From positions 822,532-886,531 of the forward strand of contig NZ_CAJEWD010000008.1 of the NCBI RefSeq assembly GCF_903994045.1: a stretch of 64,000 nucleotides of DNA, in the 5' to 3' direction. Origin of the DNA: Jeotgalicoccus meleagridis. GTDB taxonomy: Bacteria; Bacillota; Bacilli; Staphylococcales; Salinicoccaceae. The translations under genes were made by a program, and so were the position numbers. Below the pieces are notes generated by a model that was not told where the DNA came from, did no database searches, and saw nothing but the letters and a program-made list of their open reading frames with translations. Every line of letters starts with the position of its first letter. The first letter of the stretch is position 1. Positions 1 through 7,477 of the stretch are shown one piece after another.

Positions 1-207
1 AACGATACTCACATCACCTACTTCAGGCAATGGTTCATTCTCTACTTGATACTCTCTTAGACTACTACATGTTAATGTCTTGGTACCATCAATCACAAGC
101 TGAGCAAGCGTATTTGGATCTGCACCGAATTGCCAAGCAGTATAAGAAATATTTTTATAAGCAGGATATTCATTTAAGAACTGATTCCAGTAGTCTTCTG
201 TTTTCAT
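1..207 (-). CDS. ASCH domain-containing protein, N-terminal part (truncated by window edge)
   Basis: The minus strand from 207 reads an open frame of 69 codons that runs off the window. It starts MKTEDYWNQFL and contains AWQFGADPNTLAQLV, a GTKTLTCSS segment and LPEVGDVSIV. This is the typical start of small ASCH-domain proteins (YTH/PUA-like fold, presumed RNA binding; some members are amidohydrolases). The ATG at 207 was chosen because GAGAGGA lies nine bases upstream; an in-frame ATG nine bases earlier sits directly on that ribosome binding site. The gene is divergent from the nuclease/helicase cassette. The product family is recognised, its substrate is not. Confidence 0.8.
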   Translation of the reverse strand, partial: MKTEDYWNQFLNEYPAYKNISYTAWQFGADPNTLAQLVIDGTKTLTCSSLREYQVENEPLPEVGDVSIV

Positions 208-268
208 GGATTCCATCCTCTCTATTAACATTATAGTCTAATAAAACTCATTTTATTCTACGAAAATA

Positions 269-292
269 TTAATTACGTTATAATGTAATTAA
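269..292 (+). promoter_or_regulatory. Promoter -10 of the nuclease/helicase cassette inside a perfect palindrome
   Basis: A TATAAT hexamer (279-284) is flanked by an exact 8-bp inverted repeat, TTAATTAC (269-276) and GTAATTAA (285-292), with an 8-bp spacer. The -35 is poor. The start codon at 312 follows with AAGGAG. A dyad centred on the -10 suggests a repressor site; the protein that binds it is unknown. Confidence 0.5.
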
Positions 293-311
293 ATCATTAA
301 GGAGCTTTGTT

Positions 312-1964
312 ATGGAAGAGAAAAATGTGGAAATCTCGACTTATCAATTCAATAAGAACTCAATTTCTGAATTATCCAGCGCAAAATTTAACAACTATCC
401 GGTTGTTTACATACTACATAATGACAAAAATAAGGCTCGAGCTTATATCGGTGAGACTGTACAGATTAGAAATCGTTTAAATAGTCACATCAAAGATAAA
501 GCCAAGAAAAATCTTGATACAGCTGTCATTGTTTCTCACGCTCATTTCAATCAGTCTGCTACCTATAATATTGAAACTAATTTAATTAATTATTTTATTG
601 CAGATCAAAAGTATGAGCTTTTAAATAAGAGCCAAATCACAAGTGCGGTCACCCATAATTATTATGAGAAACCAAAATACAACCAAGATATTTTTAAAGA
701 ACTATGGGAAAAGCTTAGAGAGGATAAACTTGTCGATGGTACTTTAGAGTATCTTCAAAACAAAGATATATTTAAAATTTCACCATACAAAGAACTATCC
801 GAATCTCAAATTGAACTAAAGGAAAATATACTAGAATTTTGCAAAGCAAATATCAATAATGATAAGCCTTCAGTGTATTTCATTAAAGGTGAAGCAGGTA
901 CTGGTAAAAGTGTTGTTTTAAGCTCAACTTTCAATGCAATTCAAGACTTGGCAAATGACAAAGAATCAGAATCATTATATGGAACTGAAAATCATCTACT
1001 AGTTAATCACCAAGAAATGATTAAAACATATGAGGCGATTTCCGAAAGTTTACCTAACTTAAAGAAGAAAAATTTCCTAAAACCGACTACTTTTATAAAT
1101 AGAGTAAATGATGGAAAGATGAAATCAGATATTACTTTTGTAGATGAAGCTCACTTATTATTATCTAGAGAAGATGCTTATAATAATTATAGAGGTGACA
1201 ACCACCTACATGATATTATTCATTCTAGTAAAGTCACTATTATAGTTTTTGATGAAAAACAATTTCTAAAATTAAAAAGTTATTGGACAGAAGATTTATT
1301 TAAAAAGATAACAAAAGGTGCTAAAGTTGAAACTTTCGAACTTACTGACCAGTTCCGTATTCAAGCAGATGACAGCGTCGTAAATTGGATTGATAATTTT
1401 GTAGATAAAAAAATTACTTCTATTCCCAGTGAAACGGGTGACTATGAATTAAAAGTCTTTGATAATGCTGGAGAAATGTTTAAAGAAATTGAAAAGAAAG
1501 ACAAGGAACATACTCTATCAAGAATTGTTGCTACTTTTGATTATGAGCATAAAAAAGACGGTGGAGATTACTACGTAGAAGAGATTGGTTTCAAAGGAGT
1601 ATGGAACACAACAAACAATAAACGTACATGGGCAGAACGAGCGGAAACAATCAACGAAGTTGGATCTATCTACACAATTCAAGGGTTTGATTTGAACTAC
1701 GTCGGAGTGATATTAGGTCCATCGGTGTCATATAATGAACAGACTAAAGAACTAGAAATTCTACCACAAAATTATAAAGACACAGAGGCGTTCAGAGGTT
1801 CTAGCAAACAAAAAGTAGAATATAATGTAGGATCAACTAAAGAAAAAATCATACTCAACTCTATCAACGTACTTATGAAGCGTGGGGTTAAAGGTTTATA
1901 CATCTATGCAAGCGATGAAAAACTCCGTAAGGCTCTAAATAAAGCTCAACGAGGTGAAATTTAA
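312..1964 (+). CDS. GIY-YIG nuclease / DUF2075 helicase-like P-loop NTPase fusion
   Basis: This 550-residue protein has an N-terminal GIY-YIG nuclease module: VYI at 32-34, YIG at 45-47, Arg 53/55, Glu 88 and Asn 105 match the family's catalytic positions. A linker leads into a DUF2075 (COG3410) ATPase: Walker A GEAGTGKS at 193-200, Walker B VDEAH at 277-281, a TDQFRIQ motif at 345-351 and TIQGFDL at 455-461, resembling SF1 helicase motifs. It probably couples ATP-driven movement on nucleic acid to cleavage. The downstream pyrophosphohydrolase ATG overlaps its stop by one base, so the two are translationally coupled. By eye the gene is more AT-rich than its neighbours, which would fit horizontal acquisition. 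A role in phage or plasmid defence is inference. Confidence 0.85.
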   Translation: MEEKNVEISTYQFNKNSISELSSAKFNNYPVVYILHNDKNKARAYIGETVQIRNRLNSHIKDKAKKNLDTAVIVSHAHFNQSATYNIETNLINYFIADQKYELLNKSQITSAVTHNYYEKPKYNQDIFKELWEKLREDKLVDGTLEYLQNKDIFKISPYKELSESQIELKENILEFCKANINNDKPSVYFIKGEAGTGKSVVLSSTFNAIQDLANDKESESLYGTENHLLVNHQEMIKTYEAISESLPNLKKKNFLKPTTFINRVNDGKMKSDITFVDEAHLLLSREDAYNNYRGDNHLHDIIHSSKVTIIVFDEKQFLKLKSYWTEDLFKKITKGAKVETFELTDQFRIQADDSVVNWIDNFVDKKITSIPSETGDYELKVFDNAGEMFKEIEKKDKEHTLSRIVATFDYEHKKDGGDYYVEEIGFKGVWNTTNNKRTWAERAETINEVGSIYTIQGFDLNYVGVILGPSVSYNEQTKELEILPQNYKDTEAFRGSSKQKVEYNVGSTKEKIILNSINVLMKRGVKGLYIYASDEKLRKALNKAQRGEI

Positions 1965-2266
1965 TGAAGGACTTAACTAGTAAAATAAATGAATTTAGAG
2001 ATGAACGTAATTGGAGACAATATCATAATCCGAAAGATTTAGCTTTATCTCTTTCTTTAGAGGCTTCTGAACTGTTAGAGAACTTTCAGTGGTTAGATGC
2101 CGAAGAGGGTGCTGAAAAGAATAGAGAAAATATTAAGGATGAGCTGGCTGATGTCTTTATCTATGGCTTGATGATGGCTGATGATTTAGATATTGATATG
2201 AATGAAGCGATTCTTGAAAAATTAAAGAAAAATGCAATTAAATATCCTGCTAAAGACGAAAATTGA
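1964..2266 (+). CDS. MazG-like nucleotide pyrophosphohydrolase
   Basis: This 100-residue all-alpha protein carries the MazG/RS21-C6 metal-binding pattern: LEASELLE at 32-39 (Glu 33, 36, 39) and DELADV at 59-64 (Glu 60, Asp 63). The family hydrolyses (d)NTPs or modified nucleotides to monophosphates plus pyrophosphate. Its ATG shares one base with the stop of the nuclease/helicase gene, which implies joint synthesis and a shared task such as removing nucleotides needed by an invader or cleaning up modified ones. The exact substrate cannot be read from sequence. Confidence 0.88.
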   Translation: MKDLTSKINEFRDERNWRQYHNPKDLALSLSLEASELLENFQWLDAEEGAEKNRENIKDELADVFIYGLMMADDLDIDMNEAILEKLKKNAIKYPAKDEN

Positions 2267-2280
2267 TGATTCGAATCATT

Positions 2281-2329
2281 ATAAGTAAAAAAATGCCCTG
2301 TGTGACATGCACTCAGGGCATTTACTTAT
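2281..2329. terminator. Bidirectional terminator between convergent genes
   Basis: AAATGCCCTG (2291-2300) pairs with CAGGGCATTT (2314-2323), extended by ATAAGTAAA / TTTACTTAT outside. The A-rich left and T-rich right flanks suit termination in both directions between the MazG-like gene and the hydantoinase gene; the right arm overlaps the hydantoinase stop codon. Confidence 0.75.
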
Positions 2330-3711
2330 CTAAACGCTGTTCCATAGGCCGTACCTTTAATAAAGCTACCTTGACCTTGTTGTCCGACATACTTTCCGTC
2401 TTTTACAACGGTCTCTCCTCTTAAGAAGACTCTGTCACATTCTCCTATTTGTTCGAAGCCTTCATAAGTTGTATAGTCTACACCGTTTAAACTGTCATCG
2501 ATGGTAACTGTCTTTTTCACAAATGGGTTATAGATAACAATATCCGCATCATAGCCTGGGCTTAAGTATCCTTTTCTATGGTCAATACCATTATTTCTCG
2601 CTGGTGAGGCTGCATAGTAATCCACCAGTTCTGAGCGCGTGATTTTACCCGCTTCAACGCCATAAGTCCACAGCATCGGCAGTCTATTTTCTAAGCCTGG
2701 TGCACCGTTCGGGATTTTTCTAAAGTCATCAATGCCCATCTTTTTCTGCTCTGTTGTAAAGCCACAATGGTCAGAACTCACCGCATTTAACCATCCGTCT
2801 TTTAACGATTGCCACAAATATTCTTGATCGTCTTTATCTCTTAAAGCAGGTGAACAAACATAATTCGCACCTTCAAAATTATCTCTCGAAAGGTATTCTT
2901 TATCTAACAGTAAATACTGCGTACATGTTTCACCGAATACAGGCAAGCCTTCTTCTTTCGCTTTTTTAATGGCGTCTACTGCACCTTTTGTCGTCACATG
3001 GACAATGTAGATTGGTGCTTCTGCAAATCTCGCTAAGTTGATGGCTCTTTCTGTCGCTTCTGTTTCCACAATCGGTGGACGTGTTAAGGCATGATAGTAA
3101 GGATCAGTATTCCCTTCAGCAATTGCTCTTTTTTGCATCAATTCTATTAAGTCAGCGTTTTCCGCATGCACCATCACAGTCACACCAGCATCTTTTGCTT
3201 CAAGAAGCGCGTTGGTTACCGCTTCATCATCAGAATGGAAAAACTGTCCTTTATAAGCCATAAACAATTTCACGGTCGGATAGCCTGCTGATGGTAAGTT
3301 TTTAATATCTTCAAAGGTTTCTTTTGTTGGATTAGTAATGACTGGGTGGAAGCTATAGTCCACCATGGAAATGTCTTCTACCCATTCTTTTTTATAATCC
3401 TCAACAGTTTCGACTAAGCCCTTACCTTCTTCCTGGTTGACGAACTCAATCACTGTCGTCGTTCCACCTAAGGCTGCTGCATTGGTTGTTTCAAAGCCCT
3501 TTGTTCTTTGACCCATGAACTCAAACGAAAAATGCGCATGTTGATCTACACCGCCGGGTAAAATATACATCCCTTCTGCATTGATCACTTCATCCGCTTC
3601 TACTCTTAAGTTTCGACCAAGTGCTTGAATTTTTGTCCCTTCGATTAGAATATCCCCTTTAAACTCATGCTCTGATGTGACAATCATGCCGTCTTTAATT
3701 AAGGTTCTCAT
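2326..3711 (-). CDS. hydA: Dihydropyrimidinase / D-hydantoinase
   Basis: This 461-residue cyclic amidohydrolase opens dihydropyrimidine or hydantoin rings. It shows the metal-binding start GGVDQHAHF, the likely carboxylated lysine in PTVKLFMAYKG, VHAENADL, YIVHVTTKGA, SSDHCGFTTEQKKMG and the substrate-loop motif GAPGLENRLP. The usual GGIDPHTH has become VDQHAH, but the metal histidines remain. The ATG at 3711 was chosen over one nine codons upstream because AGGAG precedes it at normal spacing. The start overlaps the end of the upstream small coiled-coil gene by 17 bases, so the three minus-strand genes probably form one transcript. No other pyrimidine catabolism gene is nearby. Confidence 0.88.
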   Translation of the reverse strand: MRTLIKDGMIVTSEHEFKGDILIEGTKIQALGRNLRVEADEVINAEGMYILPGGVDQHAHFSFEFMGQRTKGFETTNAAALGGTTTVIEFVNQEEGKGLVETVEDYKKEWVEDISMVDYSFHPVITNPTKETFEDIKNLPSAGYPTVKLFMAYKGQFFHSDDEAVTNALLEAKDAGVTVMVHAENADLIELMQKRAIAEGNTDPYYHALTRPPIVETEATERAINLARFAEAPIYIVHVTTKGAVDAIKKAKEEGLPVFGETCTQYLLLDKEYLSRDNFEGANYVCSPALRDKDDQEYLWQSLKDGWLNAVSSDHCGFTTEQKKMGIDDFRKIPNGAPGLENRLPMLWTYGVEAGKITRSELVDYYAASPARNNGIDHRKGYLSPGYDADIVIYNPFVKKTVTIDDSLNGVDYTTYEGFEQIGECDRVFLRGETVVKDGKYVGQQGQGSFIKGTAYGTAFR

Positions 3712-4012
3712 GTTTCGCTTCACTCCTATTGTCTTCAATCAACCACCGTTTATTTTCTTTACTTACAAGCGCTTTTCTTTCTCTTTCTTCACGCTCTTTT
3801 TTCATTTTATCAAGCTCTAACTCCATCGCCTTATTTTCTAGGATAAAGTTCTCTTGCCTGACGATTTCTAGCTTTCTCTGTGCTTCGATCTCCTTGATTC
3901 TAAGTTTTGCATCACTTTGTCCATACCCTCTTTTCATAGCATATAGCGGAATACTCACTCCACCGGCTGTGATTACTAAGGCTGTAGCAAATAAGAAGTC
4001 AAAAATCCCCAT
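3695..4012 (-). CDS. Small membrane-anchored coiled-coil protein (paralogue 2)
   Basis: This 105-residue protein of unknown function has one N-terminal membrane segment (about residues 5-25), then the motif AMKRGYGQSDAKL and a long charged heptad-like helix, ending with a conserved ENKRWLIED block. It is clearly paralogous to the next upstream gene, sharing YAxxRGYxQSD, QENxxLEN and KENKRWLIE. Its ATG directly follows the TAA of that paralogue, with GGAGGGA in the paralogue's last codons. The pair looks like two subunits of one membrane complex; the topology resembles PspB-like anchors, but no homology to those is claimed. Confidence 0.7.
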   Translation of the reverse strand: MGIFDFLFATALVITAGGVSIPLYAMKRGYGQSDAKLRIKEIEAQRKLEIVRQENFILENKAMELELDKMKKEREERERKALVSKENKRWLIEDNRSEAKHENLN

Positions 4013-4306
4013 TTAATCCCTCCGACTCAAATCCTCTTCCTTTGTTTCTTCTATTAACCATCGTTTGTTTTCTTTCTTATCAAGGGCTTTTTGTTTTCTT
4101 GCATTTTCTGCTTTAATCTTTTCTAGTTCTCTACGCATGGACTCATTTTCAAGTAAGTAGTTCTCTTGTTTAATCTCCTCAAGTCTACGCTCTTCTTTCA
4201 TCTTCTTTAAATTTAATTTTTCGTCGCTTTGATTATAGCCCCTGTAAATCGCATAAATTGGAATTGTAAAAACAAGTATGACTGATGCTAACCCTACTAT
4301 ATCCAT
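4013..4306 (-). CDS. Small membrane-anchored coiled-coil protein (paralogue 1)
   Basis: This 97-residue protein has a membrane helix at about residues 3-22, a YAIYRGYNQSDEKL junction and a Lys/Glu-rich coiled coil ending ENKRWLIEET. It is a tandem duplicate of the gene downstream, with no bases between its stop and the next ATG. The ATG at 4306 was preferred to a GTG four codons earlier because AAGGTGG lies eight bases before it. A TATAAT (minus strand, 4327-4332) lies just upstream. Function unknown. Confidence 0.65.
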   Translation of the reverse strand: MDIVGLASVILVFTIPIYAIYRGYNQSDEKLNLKKMKEERRLEEIKQENYLLENESMRRELEKIKAENARKQKALDKKENKRWLIEETKEEDLSRRD

Positions 4307-4345
4307 ACCACGCACCACCTTTATAAATTATATCCATTTTAACAC

Positions 4346-4373
4346 AAAAAGATCGGAGCCTTTGGCTCCGATC
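4346..4373 (-). terminator. Intrinsic terminator of the CNNM/CBS gene
   Basis: On the minus strand GATCGGAGCC pairs with GGCTCCGATC across an AAA loop and is followed by TTTTT. It begins just after the stop of the transporter gene and separates it from the small coiled-coil genes. Confidence 0.88.
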
Positions 4374-4379
4374 TCTCTC

Positions 4380-5735
4380 TTAATTATTTTCTTTTTCGTC
4401 TTCTGTTTCTTCATCGTTTCTTTCAGTTATCTTATTGTAGTCCTTTAAATAAGCAACTTGTTTAATCGAGTGATTTTCAATTTCCAGCACTTGCCAACGG
4501 TCATGTTCCGTATCGATATAGTCATTTTCTTCTATATCTGTATTTTGGCTTTGCATCCAACCACCGATGGTATCGATGTCTTCACTTTCATTAAAAGTAA
4601 TTCTAAAGTCATCTTCTAAATCATCTAAGAGAACACGCCCATTGATGTGAAAGATGTTGTCACCGACTTTAACCATATCGAGCTCTTCATCTTCGTCAAA
4701 TTCGTCACGAATTTCGCCGACGATTTCTTCTAGAATATCTTCCATAGTAATCATACCGGCTGTTCCACCGTACTCATCAATAATGAGTGAGATATGAACA
4801 CTTTCTCTTTGCATTTTAACAAGCGCATCTGAAATTCTAGATGATTCTGTAATGACAGGTAGTTCATGAATATAGTCTTCAGCTGTAACATTCTCATCTG
4901 AAACATGGTTCGTTAAGAATTCCCTAACGTTGATAAAGCCAATGATATTATCCTTATCTCCATTCGCTTCTGTTACAGGGTATCTTGTGTAGTTATATTC
5001 TTTAATCGTTGAAATGACTTGATCTATAGTGACTGGTTCTTCTAAAGTGATCATTTGTGTTCTTGGTACCATAACGTCTTTTGCAGTTCTTTCATCAAAA
5101 GAGAAAATATTTTGCATATAAGCAAGTTCAGTTTGGTTAATTTCTCCGCTCTGATAGCTCTCAGTCATAATTACTTTCAGTTCTTCTTCTGAGTGCGCTT
5201 GTTCTGTCGGCATTTCTTTAATACCGACTATTCTCACTAATCCTCTTGCTGTACCGTTCATCGCCCAAATAAATGGTTTAAGTACTTGACCAAAGAAATA
5301 AAGTGGTCCACTTAAAGTCATCGCCATACTTTCAGCATACTGGATCGCAACTGTTTTTGGTGCAAGTTCACCAACAACAACGTGGATAAAAGTAACAATC
5401 AAGAATGCAGCAGCTACAGTGACAACTGTAGTTAGAGAGTCTGGTACGCCAATGAAGGCAAATAGAGGGTGTAAAATAACTTCAAAAGTTGGTTCCCCTA
5501 TCCAACCTAAACCAAGGGCTGTTACTGTAATACCTAGCTGACAAGCAGATAAGTAATAATCGAGATTATTAATCATTTTCTCTACGCGAATGGCATTTTT
5601 ATTTCCTTCTTCAACTAATGAATGAATCTTTGATAAACGTGATTTAACAAATGCAAACTCTGAACCTACAAACAACATTGTTAATAAGATTAATATTATA
5701 AATAGTAAAAAATTTCCTATAGTGGATATATCCAA
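4380..5735 (-). CDS. mpfA: CNNM/CorC-family transporter with CBS pair (MpfA/HlyC-like, Mg2+ or Co2+ efflux)
   Basis: This 451-residue protein has a DUF21 (CNNM) membrane domain with about four helices in residues 1-190, including GSEFAFVKSRL and LSACQLGITVTALGLGW, then a CBS pair (about 205-330, with VMVPRTQM and DEYGGTAGMITMED) and a C-terminal CorC_HlyC domain with DTIGGW. In Staphylococcus aureus this family (MpfA) protects against magnesium stress by export. The start is a TTG preceded by AGGGGAA. That ribosome binding site lies inside a small CCCC/GGGG hairpin at the end of a long leader, so expression is probably controlled at translation. The symbol is assigned by family resemblance. 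Confidence 0.82.
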   Translation of the reverse strand: MDISTIGNFLLFIILILLTMLFVGSEFAFVKSRLSKIHSLVEEGNKNAIRVEKMINNLDYYLSACQLGITVTALGLGWIGEPTFEVILHPLFAFIGVPDSLTTVVTVAAAFLIVTFIHVVVGELAPKTVAIQYAESMAMTLSGPLYFFGQVLKPFIWAMNGTARGLVRIVGIKEMPTEQAHSEEELKVIMTESYQSGEINQTELAYMQNIFSFDERTAKDVMVPRTQMITLEEPVTIDQVISTIKEYNYTRYPVTEANGDKDNIIGFINVREFLTNHVSDENVTAEDYIHELPVITESSRISDALVKMQRESVHISLIIDEYGGTAGMITMEDILEEIVGEIRDEFDEDEELDMVKVGDNIFHINGRVLLDDLEDDFRITFNESEDIDTIGGWMQSQNTDIEENDYIDTEHDRWQVLEIENHSIKQVAYLKDYNKITERNDEETEDEKENN

Positions 5736-5741
5736 TCAGTT

Positions 5742-5930
5742 CCCCTAACTCGGGGTTCACCTCCGATAATTTGTGACCGCTTGGGTCGTTTGTCTATGAT
5801 TACAATAATCAGTTATCAACATAAGATTCTTTGTAGATCTTTTCATATACACCTTCCCAACAGCCGTCACCTCCACTAAATTGCTTAAATTAAGGATATT
5901 ATATCATAAGAAATTATCTTACTACAAAAA
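5742..5930 (-). promoter_or_regulatory. Promoter and structured 5' leader of the CNNM transporter gene
   Basis: A minus-strand promoter reads TTGTAG (5922-5927), 18 bp, TATAAT (5898-5903). The roughly 150-nt leader contains four small perfect hairpins: AAGAT/ATCTT (5823-5841), GATTA/TAATC (5798-5810), GACC/GGTC (5775-5787) and CCCC/GGGG (5742-5755). The last contains the ribosome binding site of the TTG-started transporter gene. A 29-codon upstream frame runs through the middle. The leader does not match the M-box or yybP-ykoY consensus as far as it can be judged by eye. Metal-responsive control is inference. Confidence 0.55.
5757..5846 (-). CDS. Candidate 29-residue leader peptide upstream of the CNNM gene
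   Basis: An ATG at 5846 (minus) with GGGAAGG five bases before it opens a 29-codon basic peptide beginning MKRSTKNLMLITDYC and ending TNYRR, with its TGA 21 bases before the transporter start. Its translation would melt two of the leader hairpins and stop just before the hairpin hiding the downstream ribosome binding site. It could be a chance frame; only position and ribosome binding site support it. Confidence 0.3.
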   Translation of the reverse strand: MKRSTKNLMLITDYCNHRQTTQAVTNYRR

Positions 5931-5935
5931 TTTAC

Positions 5936-7477
5936 TCATATTATATCTTTATATCTTTCATATGCTTCTTTAGTCGGTCCATTTTGACTTAATATTTGAT
6001 TCACCGGACCACTTTCAACAATTTCCCCATTTTCCATATAATGAACCACATCAAATTCTTCTAAATGACTTAGGTCATGGGTTGCAACGATGAGCGTATT
6101 TCTTTCTAAGAGAATATCCCATACCATTTCTTTCAGTCTGGTGTTTAAACTTGCAGTTGGCTCATCTAAAATCCAAGTGTCTTTATCTTCAATGAGCAGT
6201 CTGATGACTTGCATTCTCTTTTTTTCACCAAGCGATAAATACTCATTCGAAGTAATATAGTCATCTAAAGAAAAATGCTCAAGATCAAAGTCCTGAAGAT
6301 AGTTTTGATCGTCTTTTAGATTGAAATGTCCAAACATCGTTAGGTTTTCTTCAACAGTTGCGTTATAAAAATCTAAGTATTGTGGCATGACACCAGCATC
6401 GCTAATTTTTATCAGTTGATTTAAAAGTGTCGTTTTTCCTGATCCACTTGAGCCGATCAAGGCATGTTTCTCGCCTGTCGGAATATGGATAGAAATATCT
6501 TTAAGGACATCTTTTTTAGTGTTTGGATATCTGAAAGTAATATGTTCTAAGTTTAAGTCTGTCTGCTTATTTTTATCTTCCATGACTGTATAGTCACTGA
6601 TATCTTGAACACTTTGTCTGACTGAAAAATAACGTGAAGCTGGTTTAACAACAGGTATAATCGTTTCAAAGTAACTCATTAATAACAAAATGATCATCGG
6701 AATTAAGATGGCATGTTCATCTCTAAAGAAATAAAGTATTCCAATCATTGCGAGTAACTGAACTAGGAGCCCTATTACTTCGATGACTAAATCCAATTTC
6801 GCTTCCTTGTTTTCATTTAAGGTAATCGCTTTGTAACTATCTTTAATATTGTCTTTTGTCTTAATGTCCTCTTTGACGACAAAGAGGTTCACATAGTCAA
6901 AGATATAGTGATAGAGCTGATCGAATAACTTATCTTCATTCATCTGTCTAGTTGTTTTTAATTTATTTGACACTTTACTCATGACTAAGGGCATCAGCAC
7001 TAAAATAAAGAGTGATGTGGATAAAGTAATGAGTAAGAGAACTGGGTCAACGATGAGCGATAACATGGTTAAAATCAAAGCGATAAAGGCTGCCACGATG
7101 TAAGGGTAAATAATTCTTACATAATAATCTTCTATATCATCGAAATATGAAGTTAACTTTTGAATGTAGCGTACGCTATGTGTATCTTGAAAGCTTGCTA
7201 GTGAGTTTTTAAAGTAATCCCTTCTCAGTCGGCCAATCATTTTAAATGTAGCATCATGACTGAGTAGACGTTCTAAATATTTAGAGACACCTTTAGTTAA
7301 GCCAAACATTTTGATCATGGCAATGATTAAAATGATTAAGAAAAATGGTGGCTCAAAAAAGCTGAGAGAAATCATATAACCCGATAGACCAAAGATGGCA
7401 GTACCCACTAAGCCTCCAATAATACCTAGGATGATGCTGTAGAATACATGTAACTTTTCACTTTTTAAAAAGGTCAT
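5936..7477 (-). CDS. cydC: Heterodimeric ABC exporter CydC (glutathione/cysteine exporter subunit)
   Basis: This 513-residue half-transporter has six membrane helices in residues 1-280 with the CydC-typical LERLLSHDATFKM, followed by an ATPase domain: Walker A GSSGSGKT at 342-349, MPQ Q-loop at 364-366, C-loop LSLGE at 414-418 (one change from LSGGE) and Walker B TWILDEP at 434-440. CydDC exports thiols and is needed for cytochrome bd maturation. Its start overlaps the cydD stop (ATGA). The stretch between Walker A and the Q-loop is about 20-25 residues shorter than in normal ABC domains. No cydAB genes lie in the window. Confidence 0.85.
   Translation of the reverse strand: MTFLKSEKLHVFYSIILGIIGGLVGTAIFGLSGYMISLSFFEPPFFLIILIIAMIKMFGLTKGVSKYLERLLSHDATFKMIGRLRRDYFKNSLASFQDTHSVRYIQKLTSYFDDIEDYYVRIIYPYIVAAFIALILTMLSLIVDPVLLLITLSTSLFILVLMPLVMSKVSNKLKTTRQMNEDKLFDQLYHYIFDYVNLFVVKEDIKTKDNIKDSYKAITLNENKEAKLDLVIEVIGLLVQLLAMIGILYFFRDEHAILIPMIILLLMSYFETIIPVVKPASRYFSVRQSVQDISDYTVMEDKNKQTDLNLEHITFRYPNTKKDVLKDISIHIPTGEKHALIGSSGSGKTTLLNQLIKISDAGVMPQYLDFYNATVEENLTMFGHFNLKDDQNYLQDFDLEHFSLDDYITSNEYLSLGEKKRMQVIRLLIEDKDTWILDEPTASLNTRLKEMVWDILLERNTLIVATHDLSHLEEFDVVHYMENGEIVESGPVNQILSQNGPTKEAYERYKDII

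Noticed and set aside
30-236. A 68-codon plus-strand frame at the window start
   Set aside because: The minus strand encodes a recognisable ASCH-domain protein across the same bases.
5742-5900. M-box or yybP-ykoY riboswitch before the CNNM gene
   Set aside because: The conserved core sequences of these families could not be found by eye; the leader is kept as an unassigned structured region.
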